A stretch of DNA of 64,000 nucleotides from Streptomyces resistomycificus (GTDB lineage Bacteria; Actinomycetota; Actinomycetes; Streptomycetales; Streptomycetaceae), in assembly GCF_001514265.1 (NCBI RefSeq), contig NZ_KQ948988.1, positions 186,001-250,000 on the forward strand. The letters are read 5' to 3'. A model generated the notes under the pieces. It was not told the origin of the DNA. It did no database searches and saw nothing but the letters and a program-made list of their open reading frames with translations. A program made the position numbers and the translations under genes. This document shows positions 7,599-16,753 of this stretch, piece after piece. Numbering within the stretch: position 1 is the first letter of the stretch; every line of letters begins with the position of its first letter.

Positions 7599-8855
7599 GT
7601 GGCTCATCTGCTGGTGGTCGAGAGCTGGGTCGGGTCGATGAGCAGGCTGCTGCCACGGGCGATCCGGGAGAGCGGTCACGAGTTCACGTTCCTCACCCGG
7701 GACCTGCACCACTACCTGCGCTCGGCGCCGGAGGGGGTGGCGCACCCGCTGCTCGGCGCCCGCAACGTGATCACCGCCGACACCAACGACACCGAGACCC
7801 TGCTGCCCGAGGTGGCACGGCTGCACGCGGTGCTGGGCTTCGACGGTGTGCTCACGTCCTGCGACTACTACCTGCCCACGGCCGCCCGGATCGCCGGCCA
7901 CCTCGGCCTGCCCGGCCCGGGTCCCGAGGCGGTGGAGAACGCCTGCCGCAAGGACGCCACCCGCCGTGTCCTCGCCGACGCCTCGGTGCCCGGCCCCCGC
8001 TTCGCCGTGCACGAGGAGTGGGCCGACCTCGCGCGGGCCGCCCGGGAGATCGGCTACCCGCTGGTCGTCAAACCCGTCGACCTGTGCGCGGGCATGTACG
8101 TCCGCCGCGTGGACGACGAGAAGCAGCTCGCCGAGGCGGTCGCGGCGCTGGCCGGCTTCCCGGTCAACGCCCGCGGCCAGCGGCGCACGCCCGCCGTGCT
8201 GGTCGAGGAGTTGCTGGACGGTCCCGAGGTCAGCGTCGAGACCGTGTCCCACGCGGGCGCGGTCCACGTGGTCGGTGTGACGGACAAGAGCATCGGCGGA
8301 GCGCCCGCCTTCATCGAGACCGGCCACATGTTCCCGGCCGCCCTGACGCCCGCCGACACCGAAGCCGCCGAGCAGACCGCCCTCGCCGCGCTCAAGGCCC
8401 TCGGCCTGGTCGACGGCGTGGTGGCGCACACGGAGATCAAACTGACCTCGGGCGGCCCGCGCGTCGTCGAGGTCAACCCCCGCCCCGCCGGAAACCGCAT
8501 CACCGAGCTGGTCCGCCATGTCACCGGCATCGACCTCGCCGCCGCCTTCGTGGACGTGGCCCTCGGCCGCGCCCCCGACCTGCGGCGCGCGGACACCGGC
8601 CTGCGCAGCGCCGCCGTCGGCTTCCTCGTCCCGGACCGTACGGGCACCCTCGAAGCGCTCGGTGCAGCCCGACCGGCCGACGACGCGGGCGTCCTGGAGG
8701 TGCAGCTCGCCGAGCCCGGCAAGGCGGTGAAGGCCGCCCACAGCAACAACGAGTACCTCGGGCACGTCATGGCCGGCGACCCCGACGGCCCCGGAGCCCG
8801 CGACCGCGTCGAGTCCCTGCTGGCCGGGATACGTGCCGGGCTGGTGATCCGATGA
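7599..8855 (+). CDS. ATP-grasp ligase, first gene of metallophore-type operon
   Basis: 418 aa from GTG 7599, with AAAAGGGGAG just upstream. ATP-grasp architecture: N-terminal pre-grasp region (1-100; LTSCDYYLPTA), ATP-binding region (YPLVVKPVDLCAGMYVRRV near 150-175; VLVEELLDGPEVSVE near 200) and the Mg-binding end VVEVNPRPAGNRI near 285-300. Such enzymes couple a carboxylate to an amine via an acyl-phosphate. Here it probably joins amino-acid building blocks made by the following PLP enzyme. It is related to the L-amino-acid ligase/argininosuccinate-lyase-associated ATP-grasp group. It overlaps the next gene by ATGA. Confidence 0.82.
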   Translation: MAHLLVVESWVGSMSRLLPRAIRESGHEFTFLTRDLHHYLRSAPEGVAHPLLGARNVITADTNDTETLLPEVARLHAVLGFDGVLTSCDYYLPTAARIAGHLGLPGPGPEAVENACRKDATRRVLADASVPGPRFAVHEEWADLARAAREIGYPLVVKPVDLCAGMYVRRVDDEKQLAEAVAALAGFPVNARGQRRTPAVLVEELLDGPEVSVETVSHAGAVHVVGVTDKSIGGAPAFIETGHMFPAALTPADTEAAEQTALAALKALGLVDGVVAHTEIKLTSGGPRVVEVNPRPAGNRITELVRHVTGIDLAAAFVDVALGRAPDLRRADTGLRSAAVGFLVPDRTGTLEALGAARPADDAGVLEVQLAEPGKAVKAAHSNNEYLGHVMAGDPDGPGARDRVESLLAGIRAGLVIR

Positions 8856-9682
8856 CCGCGCTCGACGTACCCGTCTGTCCGTCCTACGACACACTCGTGG
8901 CCCAGGTCCGCGCGGGCGCCCTGGGCCCCGACCCGGCCACCCAGCGGATCGCCGTCGCCTTCACCACCCGCCAGGCCGTACGGCACGACGGGCGCGGCAC
9001 CGGCTACCGCAACGAGGTGCTCAGCCTGTGTCTCGCCGAGGCCGTCGGATCCTGCGCGGTGGAGCCGGGCAGCCTTCCCGACGGGGCGCTCGACGACTGC
9101 GTGGGCGCGGACGTGGCCCGGCTTCTGGAGCATCCCCTGGCGCCCGTGCGGGTGGCCGCCCTGGACGCCTACCTCATGCACGTCTTGCCGCACACCCCGG
9201 AGCACGGGGCGCTGGCCGTACCGCTGCCCGCCGGGTCGTCGCTGGTGAAGTCCCGGGCCCGGGCGAAGACCGTCGTCGGTCTGCTCGACCTGCCGGCCGG
9301 TGCCACCGTCCTGGTGGTCGGGGTCGTCAACTCCCTTCTGGAAGCGCTGCGTGCGCGCGGACTGCGGTATGTCCCGTGCGACCTCAAGGGCGGGACCACG
9401 GAGTGGGGCGAGCCGGTCCTCACCGACGCGCTCGGCGCGGCCGGACGCTGCGACGCGTTCCTCGTCTCCGGCATGACCCTCGGCAACGGCACCTTCGAAC
9501 CGCTGCGGGGGCACGCGCTCGCGCACGGCCGGCAACTGGTGATGTTCGCCCAGACCGGAAGCGCCGTCCTGCCCCGCTTCCTCGGCCACGGAGTGAGCGC
9601 GGTGTGCGCCGAGCCCTACCCCTTCTTCTGGCTCGACGGCGGACCCGGAGCCGTGCACTGCTACCCGGGAGGCGAGCGATGA
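8852..9682 (+). CDS. DUF364-like Rossmann protein (putative heavy-metal chelation family)
   Basis: 276 aa; ATG 8852 overlaps the ATP-grasp stop. It has an N-terminal enolase-N-like alpha/beta part and a C-terminal Rossmann-like part (TVLVVGVVNSLLEALRARG near 150; SGMTLGNGTFEPL near 205), resembling the PF04016-type family named for putative heavy-metal chelation. Its conserved position between an ATP-grasp ligase and a cysteine-synthase-like enzyme suggests a biosynthetic or metal-handling step for the metallophore. The reaction is not known to me. It overlaps the next gene by ATGA. Confidence 0.68.
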   Translation: MTALDVPVCPSYDTLVAQVRAGALGPDPATQRIAVAFTTRQAVRHDGRGTGYRNEVLSLCLAEAVGSCAVEPGSLPDGALDDCVGADVARLLEHPLAPVRVAALDAYLMHVLPHTPEHGALAVPLPAGSSLVKSRARAKTVVGLLDLPAGATVLVVGVVNSLLEALRARGLRYVPCDLKGGTTEWGEPVLTDALGAAGRCDAFLVSGMTLGNGTFEPLRGHALAHGRQLVMFAQTGSAVLPRFLGHGVSAVCAEPYPFFWLDGGPGAVHCYPGGER

Positions 9683-10767
9683 CCGCCACCGCCGTACGCG
9701 CCGTCGCCCGCCCCGAGCTGCTCGCCCTGCTCGGCCGGACACCCGTCGTGCACGTCACCACCGACCTGCCCGGCGCACACCCGGGGTTCTGGGCCAAACT
9801 GGAAGGGCTCGCGGCCGGCGGGATGAAGGCGCGGGCGGCCGTGTCGATGCTGCTGGGCGCCCGCGAGCGCGGTGAACTGCGCCCAGGCGCCCCGGTGGTG
9901 GAGTCGACCTCCGGCACCCTCGGTATCGGCCTCGCCTTCGCGGGCCAGGCCCTCGGACACCCGATCGTGCTGGTCGGCGACCGCGAACTCGAGCCGTCGA
10001 TGCGGCAGTTGCTGCGCGCCCACGGCGTCCGCCTGGAACTCGTGGACCGTCCGGCCGTCCAGGGCGGCTGGCAGGCCGCCCGTCTGGCCCGGCTGCGCGA
10101 GCTGCTCGCCGAACTCCCCGGCGCCTACTGGCCCGACCAGTACAACAACCCCGACAACACCGCCGGATACGCCTCCCTGGCCGCCGAACTCACCGCCCAG
10201 CTCGACCACCTGGACATCCTGGTGTGCAGCGTCGGCACCGGCGGCCACAGCGCCGGCGTCATCGGCCCGCTGCGCCGGCACTGGCCCGCCCTGCGGCTCA
10301 TCGGCGTCGACGCCACCGGCTCCACCATCTTCGGCCAGCCCGCCCGCCCCCGTCTGATGCGGGGCCTGGGCAGCAGCATCCACCCGCGCAACGTCGCCTA
10401 CGACGCCTTCGACGAGGTCCACTGGATCGGCCCCGCCGAAGCCGTGGACAGCTGCCGCCGGCTGGCCCGCGGCAGCTTCGTCAGCGGCGGCTGGAGCACG
10501 GGAGCCGCCGCCCGCGTCGCCGCCTGGGCGGCCCGGGTCAACCCCGGCGCCGTCGTCGCCACCGTCTTCCCCGACGGCCCGCACCGCTACCTCGGCACCG
10601 TCTTCGACGACGACTTCGCCACCGCCCACGGCCTTGACCCCGCCACGGCCGCCACCCGGCCCGTCGAGATACCGCACCCCTACGCGGCCGAGGCGGCCGG
10701 CTGGGCGCGGTGCACGAGGGTCAGCGACCCGCTCGGCAGCCTCCCGCCTCTGAAAGGGACCCGGTGA
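9679..10767 (+). CDS. Cysteine-synthase-like PLP enzyme (beta-replacement family)
   Basis: 362 aa; ATG 9679 overlaps the preceding stop. Fold-type II PLP signatures: AGGMKARAAVSML, with Lys as the likely Schiff-base residue (near 50), ESTSGTLGIGLAF (substrate loop, near 75) and VCSVGTGGHSAGV (phosphate-binding glycines, near 185). Relatives such as SbnA replace the beta-substituent of serine derivatives to make 2,3-diaminopropionate precursors. That is a plausible role here, since diaminopropionate-type units occur in metallophores. No SbnB-like partner is present. GTGA overlap with the next gene. Confidence 0.78.
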   Translation: MTATAVRAVARPELLALLGRTPVVHVTTDLPGAHPGFWAKLEGLAAGGMKARAAVSMLLGARERGELRPGAPVVESTSGTLGIGLAFAGQALGHPIVLVGDRELEPSMRQLLRAHGVRLELVDRPAVQGGWQAARLARLRELLAELPGAYWPDQYNNPDNTAGYASLAAELTAQLDHLDILVCSVGTGGHSAGVIGPLRRHWPALRLIGVDATGSTIFGQPARPRLMRGLGSSIHPRNVAYDAFDEVHWIGPAEAVDSCRRLARGSFVSGGWSTGAAARVAAWAARVNPGAVVATVFPDGPHRYLGTVFDDDFATAHGLDPATAATRPVEIPHPYAAEAAGWARCTRVSDPLGSLPPLKGTR

Positions 10768-11822
10768 AGACCCGCCTGCGTACCGTACGGCTCGAACTCG
10801 CCGAGCCGCTGCGCATCTCCCGCTCCACGATGTCGGCCCGCGAGGCGGTCTGGCTCGGCGTCGAACACGAAGGGACGAGGGGCCACGGGGAAGCCGTCAC
10901 CAGCGTGTACTACGGCCTGGACGCCGACACGCTCGTACGGCTCCTCGAAACCGTCGACCTGAGCCGCTTCGCCGACCCGGAAAGCGCTCTGGAGGCGCTG
11001 CGGGAAGGCGAGTTGGCCTCTGCCCGGACCGTGCCGCCCGCCGTCACCGCGGCCGTCGAGTCCGCGCTCCTCGATCTGGTCGGACAGCGGGCGGGCGTCC
11101 CCGTGTACGGCCTGCTGGGCGCCTCGGCGCCGCCCGTGGCCGCCACCGCCCGCACCATCGGCATCACCTCGCCCGTGCGCGCGGCCGCCGAGGCCCGCCG
11201 GCTGGTCCGCCACGGCTTCGAGCTGATCAAGATCAAGGCGGGTACGCCCGACCCCGAGGACGACGTCGAGCGGGTCCGTGTCGTCCGGGACGCCGCGCCC
11301 GGCGCCCGTCTGCTCCTCGACCCCAACGGAGCCTGGAGCACGGCGCAGGCGAGGGCCCTGCTGCCCCGGTTCGCCGACCTCGGGGTCGAAGCCGTCGAAC
11401 AGCCCCTCGCCCCCGGCGACCCCGAGGCCCTCGGCGCCCTCGCCGCACACTCACCGCTGCCCGTCATCGCCGACGAGGACGCGGTCGGCATCGAGGACGC
11501 GCGCCGCCTCGCCGGCCGGGTGCACGGCGTCAACGTCAAGCTCGCCAAGTGCGGCGGCGTCCACGCGGCCCTGCGCATCGCCGCGTCGCTCGACGGCAGC
11601 GGCACCGACCTGATGCTGGGCTGCCTCACCGCCAGCACCCTCGGCCTGGCCCCCGCCGTCCACCTCGCCGACCGGGCCCGCTGGGCCGACCTCGACGGAC
11701 ACCTGCTGCTGGCCCACGACCCGTGGTCGGGCATCGGCGGCGCCGACGGCGTGGTACGCGCCAGTGGCCTGCCGGGGCTGGGCGTCGAGGAGGCGGGGGT
11801 GGCGCATGAAGACGTGGCGTGA
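10764..11822 (+). CDS. Enolase-superfamily dipeptide epimerase-like protein
   Basis: 352 aa from GTG 10764, overlapping the previous stop. Muconate-lactonizing/Ala-Glu epimerase subgroup: FELIKIKAGTP (KxK catalytic lysines near 155), LLLDPNGAW (Asp metal ligand), EAVEQPL (Glu), IADEDAV (Asp) and VNVKLAKCGG (second catalytic Lys). These are the residues needed for Mg-dependent proton abstraction and epimerisation of an amino acid or dipeptide. In this operon it probably sets stereochemistry of a metallophore intermediate. It overlaps the MFS gene by 17 nt. Confidence 0.8.
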   Translation: MKTRLRTVRLELAEPLRISRSTMSAREAVWLGVEHEGTRGHGEAVTSVYYGLDADTLVRLLETVDLSRFADPESALEALREGELASARTVPPAVTAAVESALLDLVGQRAGVPVYGLLGASAPPVAATARTIGITSPVRAAAEARRLVRHGFELIKIKAGTPDPEDDVERVRVVRDAAPGARLLLDPNGAWSTAQARALLPRFADLGVEAVEQPLAPGDPEALGALAAHSPLPVIADEDAVGIEDARRLAGRVHGVNVKLAKCGGVHAALRIAASLDGSGTDLMLGCLTASTLGLAPAVHLADRARWADLDGHLLLAHDPWSGIGGADGVVRASGLPGLGVEEAGVAHEDVA

Positions 11823-13065
11823 GATGCGCGGCTTCCCGCTCGCCGTACGGCTCCTGCTGGTCAACCAGCTCGGCGTCAACACCGGCTTCTACCTGCTGAT
11901 CCCCTACCTGGCCACCCACCTCACCGACAACCTCGGCATGTCGGCGGCGGTCGTCGGGGTCGTCCTCGGCGTGCGCAACCTCAGCCAGCAGGGCCTGTTC
12001 ATCATCGGCGGCTCAGCGGCCGACCGGCTGGGCGCGCGGGGCGTCATCATCGCCGGGTGCGCGCTGCGCACGGTCGGGTTCGCGCTGTTCGCCCTCGGCG
12101 ACGGGCTGGCGGTGCTGCTGGCCGCGTCCGTGCTCAGCGGGCTCGCCGGGGCGCTGTTCAACCCGGCCGTGCGGGCCTACCTCGCACAGGAGGCGGGGGA
12201 GCGCAGGGCCGAGGCGTTCGCCCTGTTCAACGTGTTCGCCACGACCGGTGCGCTGATCGGCCCGCTGCTGGGCAGCGCGCTGCTCCTCGTCGACTTCCGG
12301 ACCTCCGCGCTGACCGCCGCCGGCATCTTCGCCGTGCTCACCGTGGCGCAGGCCCTCGTGCTGCCCGCTCGGGAGGTCGAGCCCGGCGAGGGCGGTGTCC
12401 TCGCGGACTGGCGTGAAGTGCTCGGCAACCGGGCCTTCCTCGCGTTCGCCCTCGCCATGGTCGGCATGTTCACCCTGGAGAACCAGCTCTACCTGCTGCT
12501 GCCCGAGGGGGCGCGGCAGGCCACCGGCTGGGACGGCGCGGCGGGCCTGGTCTTCCTCGTCGGCACCCTCGCCAACCTCGCGCTCCAGATGCGGATCACC
12601 CGAACCCTCAAGCCCCGTGGAAACAGGGTGCGTTGGATCGCGGTCGGGCTCGCCGTGATGGGGCTGGCGTTCCTGCCGCCGGCCCTCGTCGCGGGCGGCA
12701 CCTCCGACGGCCCGCTCGACGCCCTGCCCGTCCTCCTCGGCGCCCTGCTGCTCTACCTCGGCGTCATGATCGCCTCGCCCTTCGTGATGGAGCTCATCCC
12801 CGGCTTCGGCCGCCCCGAACTCACCGGCACGTACTTCGGGATCTTCTACGTCGTCTCGGGTGTCGCCGCGGCCGTGGGCAACGCGGTCGTCGGCTGGGCC
12901 ATGGACGCCGGCGAGCACGGCACCGAGTGGCTGCCCTGGGTGTGCTGCACCGCCTTCGGCCTGACCTCTGCGGCCGCCGTGGCCTGGCTCCGGCGGAGCG
13001 GAGCTCTGCCGCCCAACCCGCAACCGACTCAGACCGTCCCGACCGGAGAGAGGAGCGCTGCATGA
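11806..13065 (+). CDS. MFS transporter, probable metallophore exporter
   Basis: 419 aa, chosen from ATG 11806 with GAGG upstream; a shorter ATG at 11824 is possible. Alternating hydrophobic segments fit 12 membrane helices, with the MFS loop signature GGSAADRLGARGVI between helices 2 and 3. Its place between biosynthetic enzymes and an ABC importer matches the CntE-like exporter role in opine metallophore systems. Export of the product is inferred; the substrate is not visible from the sequence. Confidence 0.8.
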   Translation: MKTWREMRGFPLAVRLLLVNQLGVNTGFYLLIPYLATHLTDNLGMSAAVVGVVLGVRNLSQQGLFIIGGSAADRLGARGVIIAGCALRTVGFALFALGDGLAVLLAASVLSGLAGALFNPAVRAYLAQEAGERRAEAFALFNVFATTGALIGPLLGSALLLVDFRTSALTAAGIFAVLTVAQALVLPAREVEPGEGGVLADWREVLGNRAFLAFALAMVGMFTLENQLYLLLPEGARQATGWDGAAGLVFLVGTLANLALQMRITRTLKPRGNRVRWIAVGLAVMGLAFLPPALVAGGTSDGPLDALPVLLGALLLYLGVMIASPFVMELIPGFGRPELTGTYFGIFYVVSGVAAAVGNAVVGWAMDAGEHGTEWLPWVCCTAFGLTSAAAVAWLRRSGALPPNPQPTQTVPTGERSAA

Positions 13066-14177
13066 TGCCGGCTGGGGCTGGGACTGGGGCTGAGGTTGAG
13101 GTTGAGGTTGAGGCTGAGGGGGCCGGGGCGGGTGACATCGGTGCGCGCGGCGCCCATGTGCAGGGCGCGGGGGCGCACAGCGCCGGAGAGCGTGGTTGCG
13201 CAGCGCGAGGCTTGCACGCAGGCGACGCCGGTGCGAGTGGCGCCGGGGCTCAGGGTGCGGGAGCGAGCGACGCCGGGGCGCGGAACGTCGTAGCGAGCGG
13301 TACCGAGATGAGGGGCCCCTGGACGAGTGACGTCGGTGTGAGTGGCCCTGGTGCGCCAGGCACCGGACCCGCCTCACTCACCCGCCCCGCCGGCAACCTC
13401 CTCACCGACAACCCCGCCCTGTACGAGGCCCGCTTCCCCGACCCCGGGCGGCTTGCCGGGCGTTGGGCCGAGCACTGTCTGCGCCGGCACGGAGCCGGGC
13501 CGCGTGTCCTCGACATGGGCTGCGGCACCGGCCGCGACGCCGCTCACCTGCACGAGGCCGGCCGGGCCGTGACCGGCGCCGACCTCTCTGAGGCGATGCT
13601 CGGGTACGCCCGCGCCCATCATCCGGGCCCCTGCTACGTCCGGGCCGACCTGCACGGCTTCGACTTCGGGCCGGCCGCGTTCGACGCGGTCGTCTGTCTG
13701 GACAGCTCCCTGCTGTACTGCCACACCAACGCACAGCTCGACGGCTTCCTCGCCTCCTGCCGCCGCGCCCTCGCCCCGGGCGGGCTGCTCGTCGCGGAGA
13801 TGCGCAACGGCGCCTACTTCCTGGGCCGCACCGACCTCCTGGGCACCCCGGCCGTCCACACCTTCACCTGGCAGGGCACCGGCCACCGTTCCACGACGAC
13901 CCTGTCCGTGGACCGCACCGCCCAACTGCTGCGCCGCCGACGGCTCTGGACGTCCGACGACGGATCACCTCCGGTCGAACAGCACTCCGCCTGGCGGCTG
14001 TTGTTCCCGCTGGAGCTGCTGCGTTTCCTCACCGCGCACGGCTTCGAGGCCCTCGAACTCCACGACGGCCCCGGCCCGCGCACCGAACCGGCCTGGCAGG
14101 ACGGCAGCGCGCCCGGCGCGAGCACCGACGGGGACCGTCTGCACCTCGTGGCACGACGCCTGAACAGCACCCACTGA
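13062..14177 (+). CDS. SAM-dependent methyltransferase with long low-complexity N-terminus
   Basis: 371 aa; ATGATG at 13062 overlaps the MFS stop. Residues about 1-105 are a Gly/Ala/Val/Glu-rich low-complexity stretch with DNA hexamer repeats (GAGGTT x3 at 13092-13109). The class I methyltransferase domain begins near residue 110: VLDMGCGTGRDA (SAM-binding motif I), AVTGADLSEAML (motif II) and FDAVVCLDSSLLY (motif IV). Normal family length is about 250 aa, so the N-terminus is an addition. It probably N- or O-methylates the operon product. No RBS-bearing alternative start was found after the repeat. Confidence 0.78.
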   Translation: MMPAGAGTGAEVEVEVEAEGAGAGDIGARGAHVQGAGAHSAGERGCAARGLHAGDAGASGAGAQGAGASDAGARNVVASGTEMRGPWTSDVGVSGPGAPGTGPASLTRPAGNLLTDNPALYEARFPDPGRLAGRWAEHCLRRHGAGPRVLDMGCGTGRDAAHLHEAGRAVTGADLSEAMLGYARAHHPGPCYVRADLHGFDFGPAAFDAVVCLDSSLLYCHTNAQLDGFLASCRRALAPGGLLVAEMRNGAYFLGRTDLLGTPAVHTFTWQGTGHRSTTTLSVDRTAQLLRRRRLWTSDDGSPPVEQHSAWRLLFPLELLRFLTAHGFEALELHDGPGPRTEPAWQDGSAPGASTDGDRLHLVARRLNSTH

Positions 14178-14210
14178 ACACACCACCCACCACACACCCA
14201 AGGGACACGA

Positions 14211-15779
14211 ATGTACGACGAACGCTTCTCCGGTCTGCGCCGACGCGGCTTCCTCGCCGCCACCACCGGCGCCGCGGCCCTCACCCTTGTCGGGTGCGGC
14301 GGTGACACGGACAGCGCGGACGGGAAGAACGGCGGCGGCACGCCCAAGCGCGGCGGACGGCTGCGGGCGGCCTTCGCCGGAGGCGGCGCGAGCGAGACCC
14401 TCGACCCGCACCTGGCCAACCTGTTCGCGGACGTCGCCCGCGCCAAGGCCCTCTACGACAAACTCGCCGACTACGGCGCCGACCTCTCCGCCCAGCCCCG
14501 CCTGGCCGCCAAGTGGGAGCCCGACAAGACCCTCGACCGCTGGCAGGTCACCCTGCGCAAGGCCACCTTCCACGACGGAAGACCGGTCACCGCCAAGGAC
14601 GTCCTCTACAGCTACCGCCGGATCGCCGACCCCGAGCAGACGTTCCGCGCCAAGGCGTCCCTGGAGCCCATCGACCTCGACGCGAGCCGCGCCACCGGCG
14701 ACCGCGCCATCGAGTTCGTCCTGAAGCGGCCGACCGCGGAGTTCCCCAACATCCTGGCCGCGTTCGGCGCGTACATCGTCCCCGACGGCGCGCGCGACTT
14801 CGACAGCAAGCCGGTCGGTTCCGGTCCCTTCCGGTTCGTCTCCTTCACGCCCGGCCGCTCGGCCGTCCTGCGCCGCTACGACGACTACTGGGAGGGCGCC
14901 CCGCACCTGGACGAGCTGGAGTTCGTCGTCGCCAACGAGGAGTCCGCCCGCGTCAATGCCCTCCTCGGCGGCCAGGTCGAGTACGCCCACGAACTCAACC
15001 CGACCACCGCCCGCGCCCACGAGGGCCGCGGACAGATCGAGATCGTGCGACTGCGCAACAGCGCCATGCAGGCGTTCTGCATGAAGACCGACCGCGCCCC
15101 CTTCGACGACAAGCGGGTCCGTGAGGCGTTCTTCCTCATCGCCGACCGGAAGGAACTCGTCGACGGCGCCCTCTCCGGCGCGGGCGTGATCGGCAACGAC
15201 CTGTTCGGCAAGGGCTACGAGTACTACGCCGACGACCTGCCCCAGCGCGCCCAGGACCTCGACCGCGCCCGCGCCCTGCTCAAGAAGGCCGGTGCCGAGA
15301 AGCTCAAGGTCACCCTGGACACCTCGGCCGTCGCCGCCGGGTTCACCGAGGCCGCGAGCATCTTCCGCGACCAGGCCGCCAAGGCGGGCGTCACGATCGA
15401 CGTGAAGATGGGCAGCAAGGACTCCTACTGGAGCGACATCCTCGACAACGGCACCCTGTGCTGCTACCGCTCCGGAGCCATGCCCATCGAGGCGCACATC
15501 TCCCAGCGGCTGCTCACCGAATCCACCACCAACGCCACCAAGTGGCGGCACAAGGACTTCGACGCGCTGTACCAGCAGGCGCAGTCGACCCGCGACACGA
15601 CCGAACGGGCCGCCGTCTACGCCCGCATGCAGCGCCGCCTGTACGCCGAAGGCGGCTTCCTCGTCTGGGGGTTCGCCGACTGGATCCTCGGCACCGCCCG
15701 CAACGTGAAGGGGGTGCGGACCGCGGCTCCCGCCAACACCCTCGACTGGGCCCGCTTCGACAAGGTCTGGCTCGCGTGA
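14211..15779 (+). CDS. Family 5 ABC solute-binding lipoprotein (NikA/DppA/CntA-like)
   Basis: 522 aa from ATG 14211 with AAGGGACACGA upstream. The N-terminus has a Tat-like RRRGFL and a lipobox LVGC (Cys near 28), so it is a membrane-tethered extracellular lipoprotein. SBP_bac_5 signatures include TLDPHLANLF, the WEPDKTLDRWQVTLR region and VGSGPFRF. This family binds peptides, nickel or metal-metallophore complexes. Next to the biosynthetic genes and permeases it should capture the metal-loaded product. GTGA overlap with the first permease. Confidence 0.87.
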   Translation: MYDERFSGLRRRGFLAATTGAAALTLVGCGGDTDSADGKNGGGTPKRGGRLRAAFAGGGASETLDPHLANLFADVARAKALYDKLADYGADLSAQPRLAAKWEPDKTLDRWQVTLRKATFHDGRPVTAKDVLYSYRRIADPEQTFRAKASLEPIDLDASRATGDRAIEFVLKRPTAEFPNILAAFGAYIVPDGARDFDSKPVGSGPFRFVSFTPGRSAVLRRYDDYWEGAPHLDELEFVVANEESARVNALLGGQVEYAHELNPTTARAHEGRGQIEIVRLRNSAMQAFCMKTDRAPFDDKRVREAFFLIADRKELVDGALSGAGVIGNDLFGKGYEYYADDLPQRAQDLDRARALLKKAGAEKLKVTLDTSAVAAGFTEAASIFRDQAAKAGVTIDVKMGSKDSYWSDILDNGTLCCYRSGAMPIEAHISQRLLTESTTNATKWRHKDFDALYQQAQSTRDTTERAAVYARMQRRLYAEGGFLVWGFADWILGTARNVKGVRTAAPANTLDWARFDKVWLA

Positions 15780-16753
15780 ACGCAGGCGTGCGCGTGCGGA
15801 CGGGCGGACTGCGCTCCTTCGTCGCCCGGCGGCTGCTGCTCGGCGCCGCGCAGACCGTGGCCGTGGTGCTGCTGGTCTTCGCGCTCACCGAGGCACTGCC
15901 GGGCGACGCGGCCGTCGCCCTCGCCGGCGACCAGCCGGACCCGGCGCGCATCGCCGCGATCCGCGAGGCCATGGACCTGGACCGGCCGGCGTACGAGCGG
16001 CTGGCCGACTGGGCGGCGGGTCTGACGCACGGCGACTTCGGCACCTCCCTGGCCTCCGGCCGCCCGGTGTCCGGGTACATCGCCGACGGCTTCGGCCCGA
16101 GCCTGCTGCTGGCCTCGCTCACCCTCGCGCTGCTGGTGCCGCTCGGCTTCGGGCTCGGCGTGCTCGCCGCCCGCCACGAAGGACGCCTCGTCGACCGGCT
16201 GGTCAGCGGGGTGACGCTGGCCGTGTACGCGGTCCCCGAGTTCGCCCTGGGGGTGCTGCTGGTGACGGTCCTCGCGCTGAAACTGGCCTGGCTGCCACCG
16301 ACCGCCGTGGGCTACGGCACGGACCTCCTCGCCCATCCGGCGGCGCTCGTCCTGCCCGTCCTCGTCCTCCTCTCCCGCCCGGTGTGCTCCCTGTCGCGCC
16401 TGGTCCGGGCCGGCATGGTCGACGCCCTCGCCTCGCCGTACGCGGCGCACGCCCGCCGGTACGGCGTCCCCGGCGCCCGCGTCCGCTACGCCCACGCCCT
16501 GCCCAACGCCCTCGCCCCGGCCGCCCAGCAGCTCGCCCGTACCGTCGACTGGCTGCTGTGCGGAGTCATCGTCGTGGAGGCGCTGTTCGTGATCCCCGGT
16601 CTGGGCACCGTCCTGCTCAACGCCGTCGCCGAACGGGACGTACCGGTGGTGCAGGGGCTGGCGGTGGTGTTCGGGGTGCTGACCGTGGTCCTCAACCTCG
16701 GGGCGGACGTGGTGGCGTACCGCCTGACGCCGAGGGCGGGGGTGGCGGCGTGA
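15776..16753 (+). CDS. ABC permease (DppB/NikB type)
   Basis: 325 aa from GTG 15776, overlapping the binding-protein stop. It has an N-terminal membrane helix, a long extracytoplasmic loop (LPGDAAVALAGD), five further hydrophobic segments and the EAA-like loop YAAHARRYGVPGARVRYAHA that contacts the ATPase, followed by VEALFVIPGLGTVLLNAV. It is the first of two permease subunits of the peptide/nickel/metallophore importer. Confidence 0.87.
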   Translation: MNAGVRVRTGGLRSFVARRLLLGAAQTVAVVLLVFALTEALPGDAAVALAGDQPDPARIAAIREAMDLDRPAYERLADWAAGLTHGDFGTSLASGRPVSGYIADGFGPSLLLASLTLALLVPLGFGLGVLAARHEGRLVDRLVSGVTLAVYAVPEFALGVLLVTVLALKLAWLPPTAVGYGTDLLAHPAALVLPVLVLLSRPVCSLSRLVRAGMVDALASPYAAHARRYGVPGARVRYAHALPNALAPAAQQLARTVDWLLCGVIVVEALFVIPGLGTVLLNAVAERDVPVVQGLAVVFGVLTVVLNLGADVVAYRLTPRAGVAA

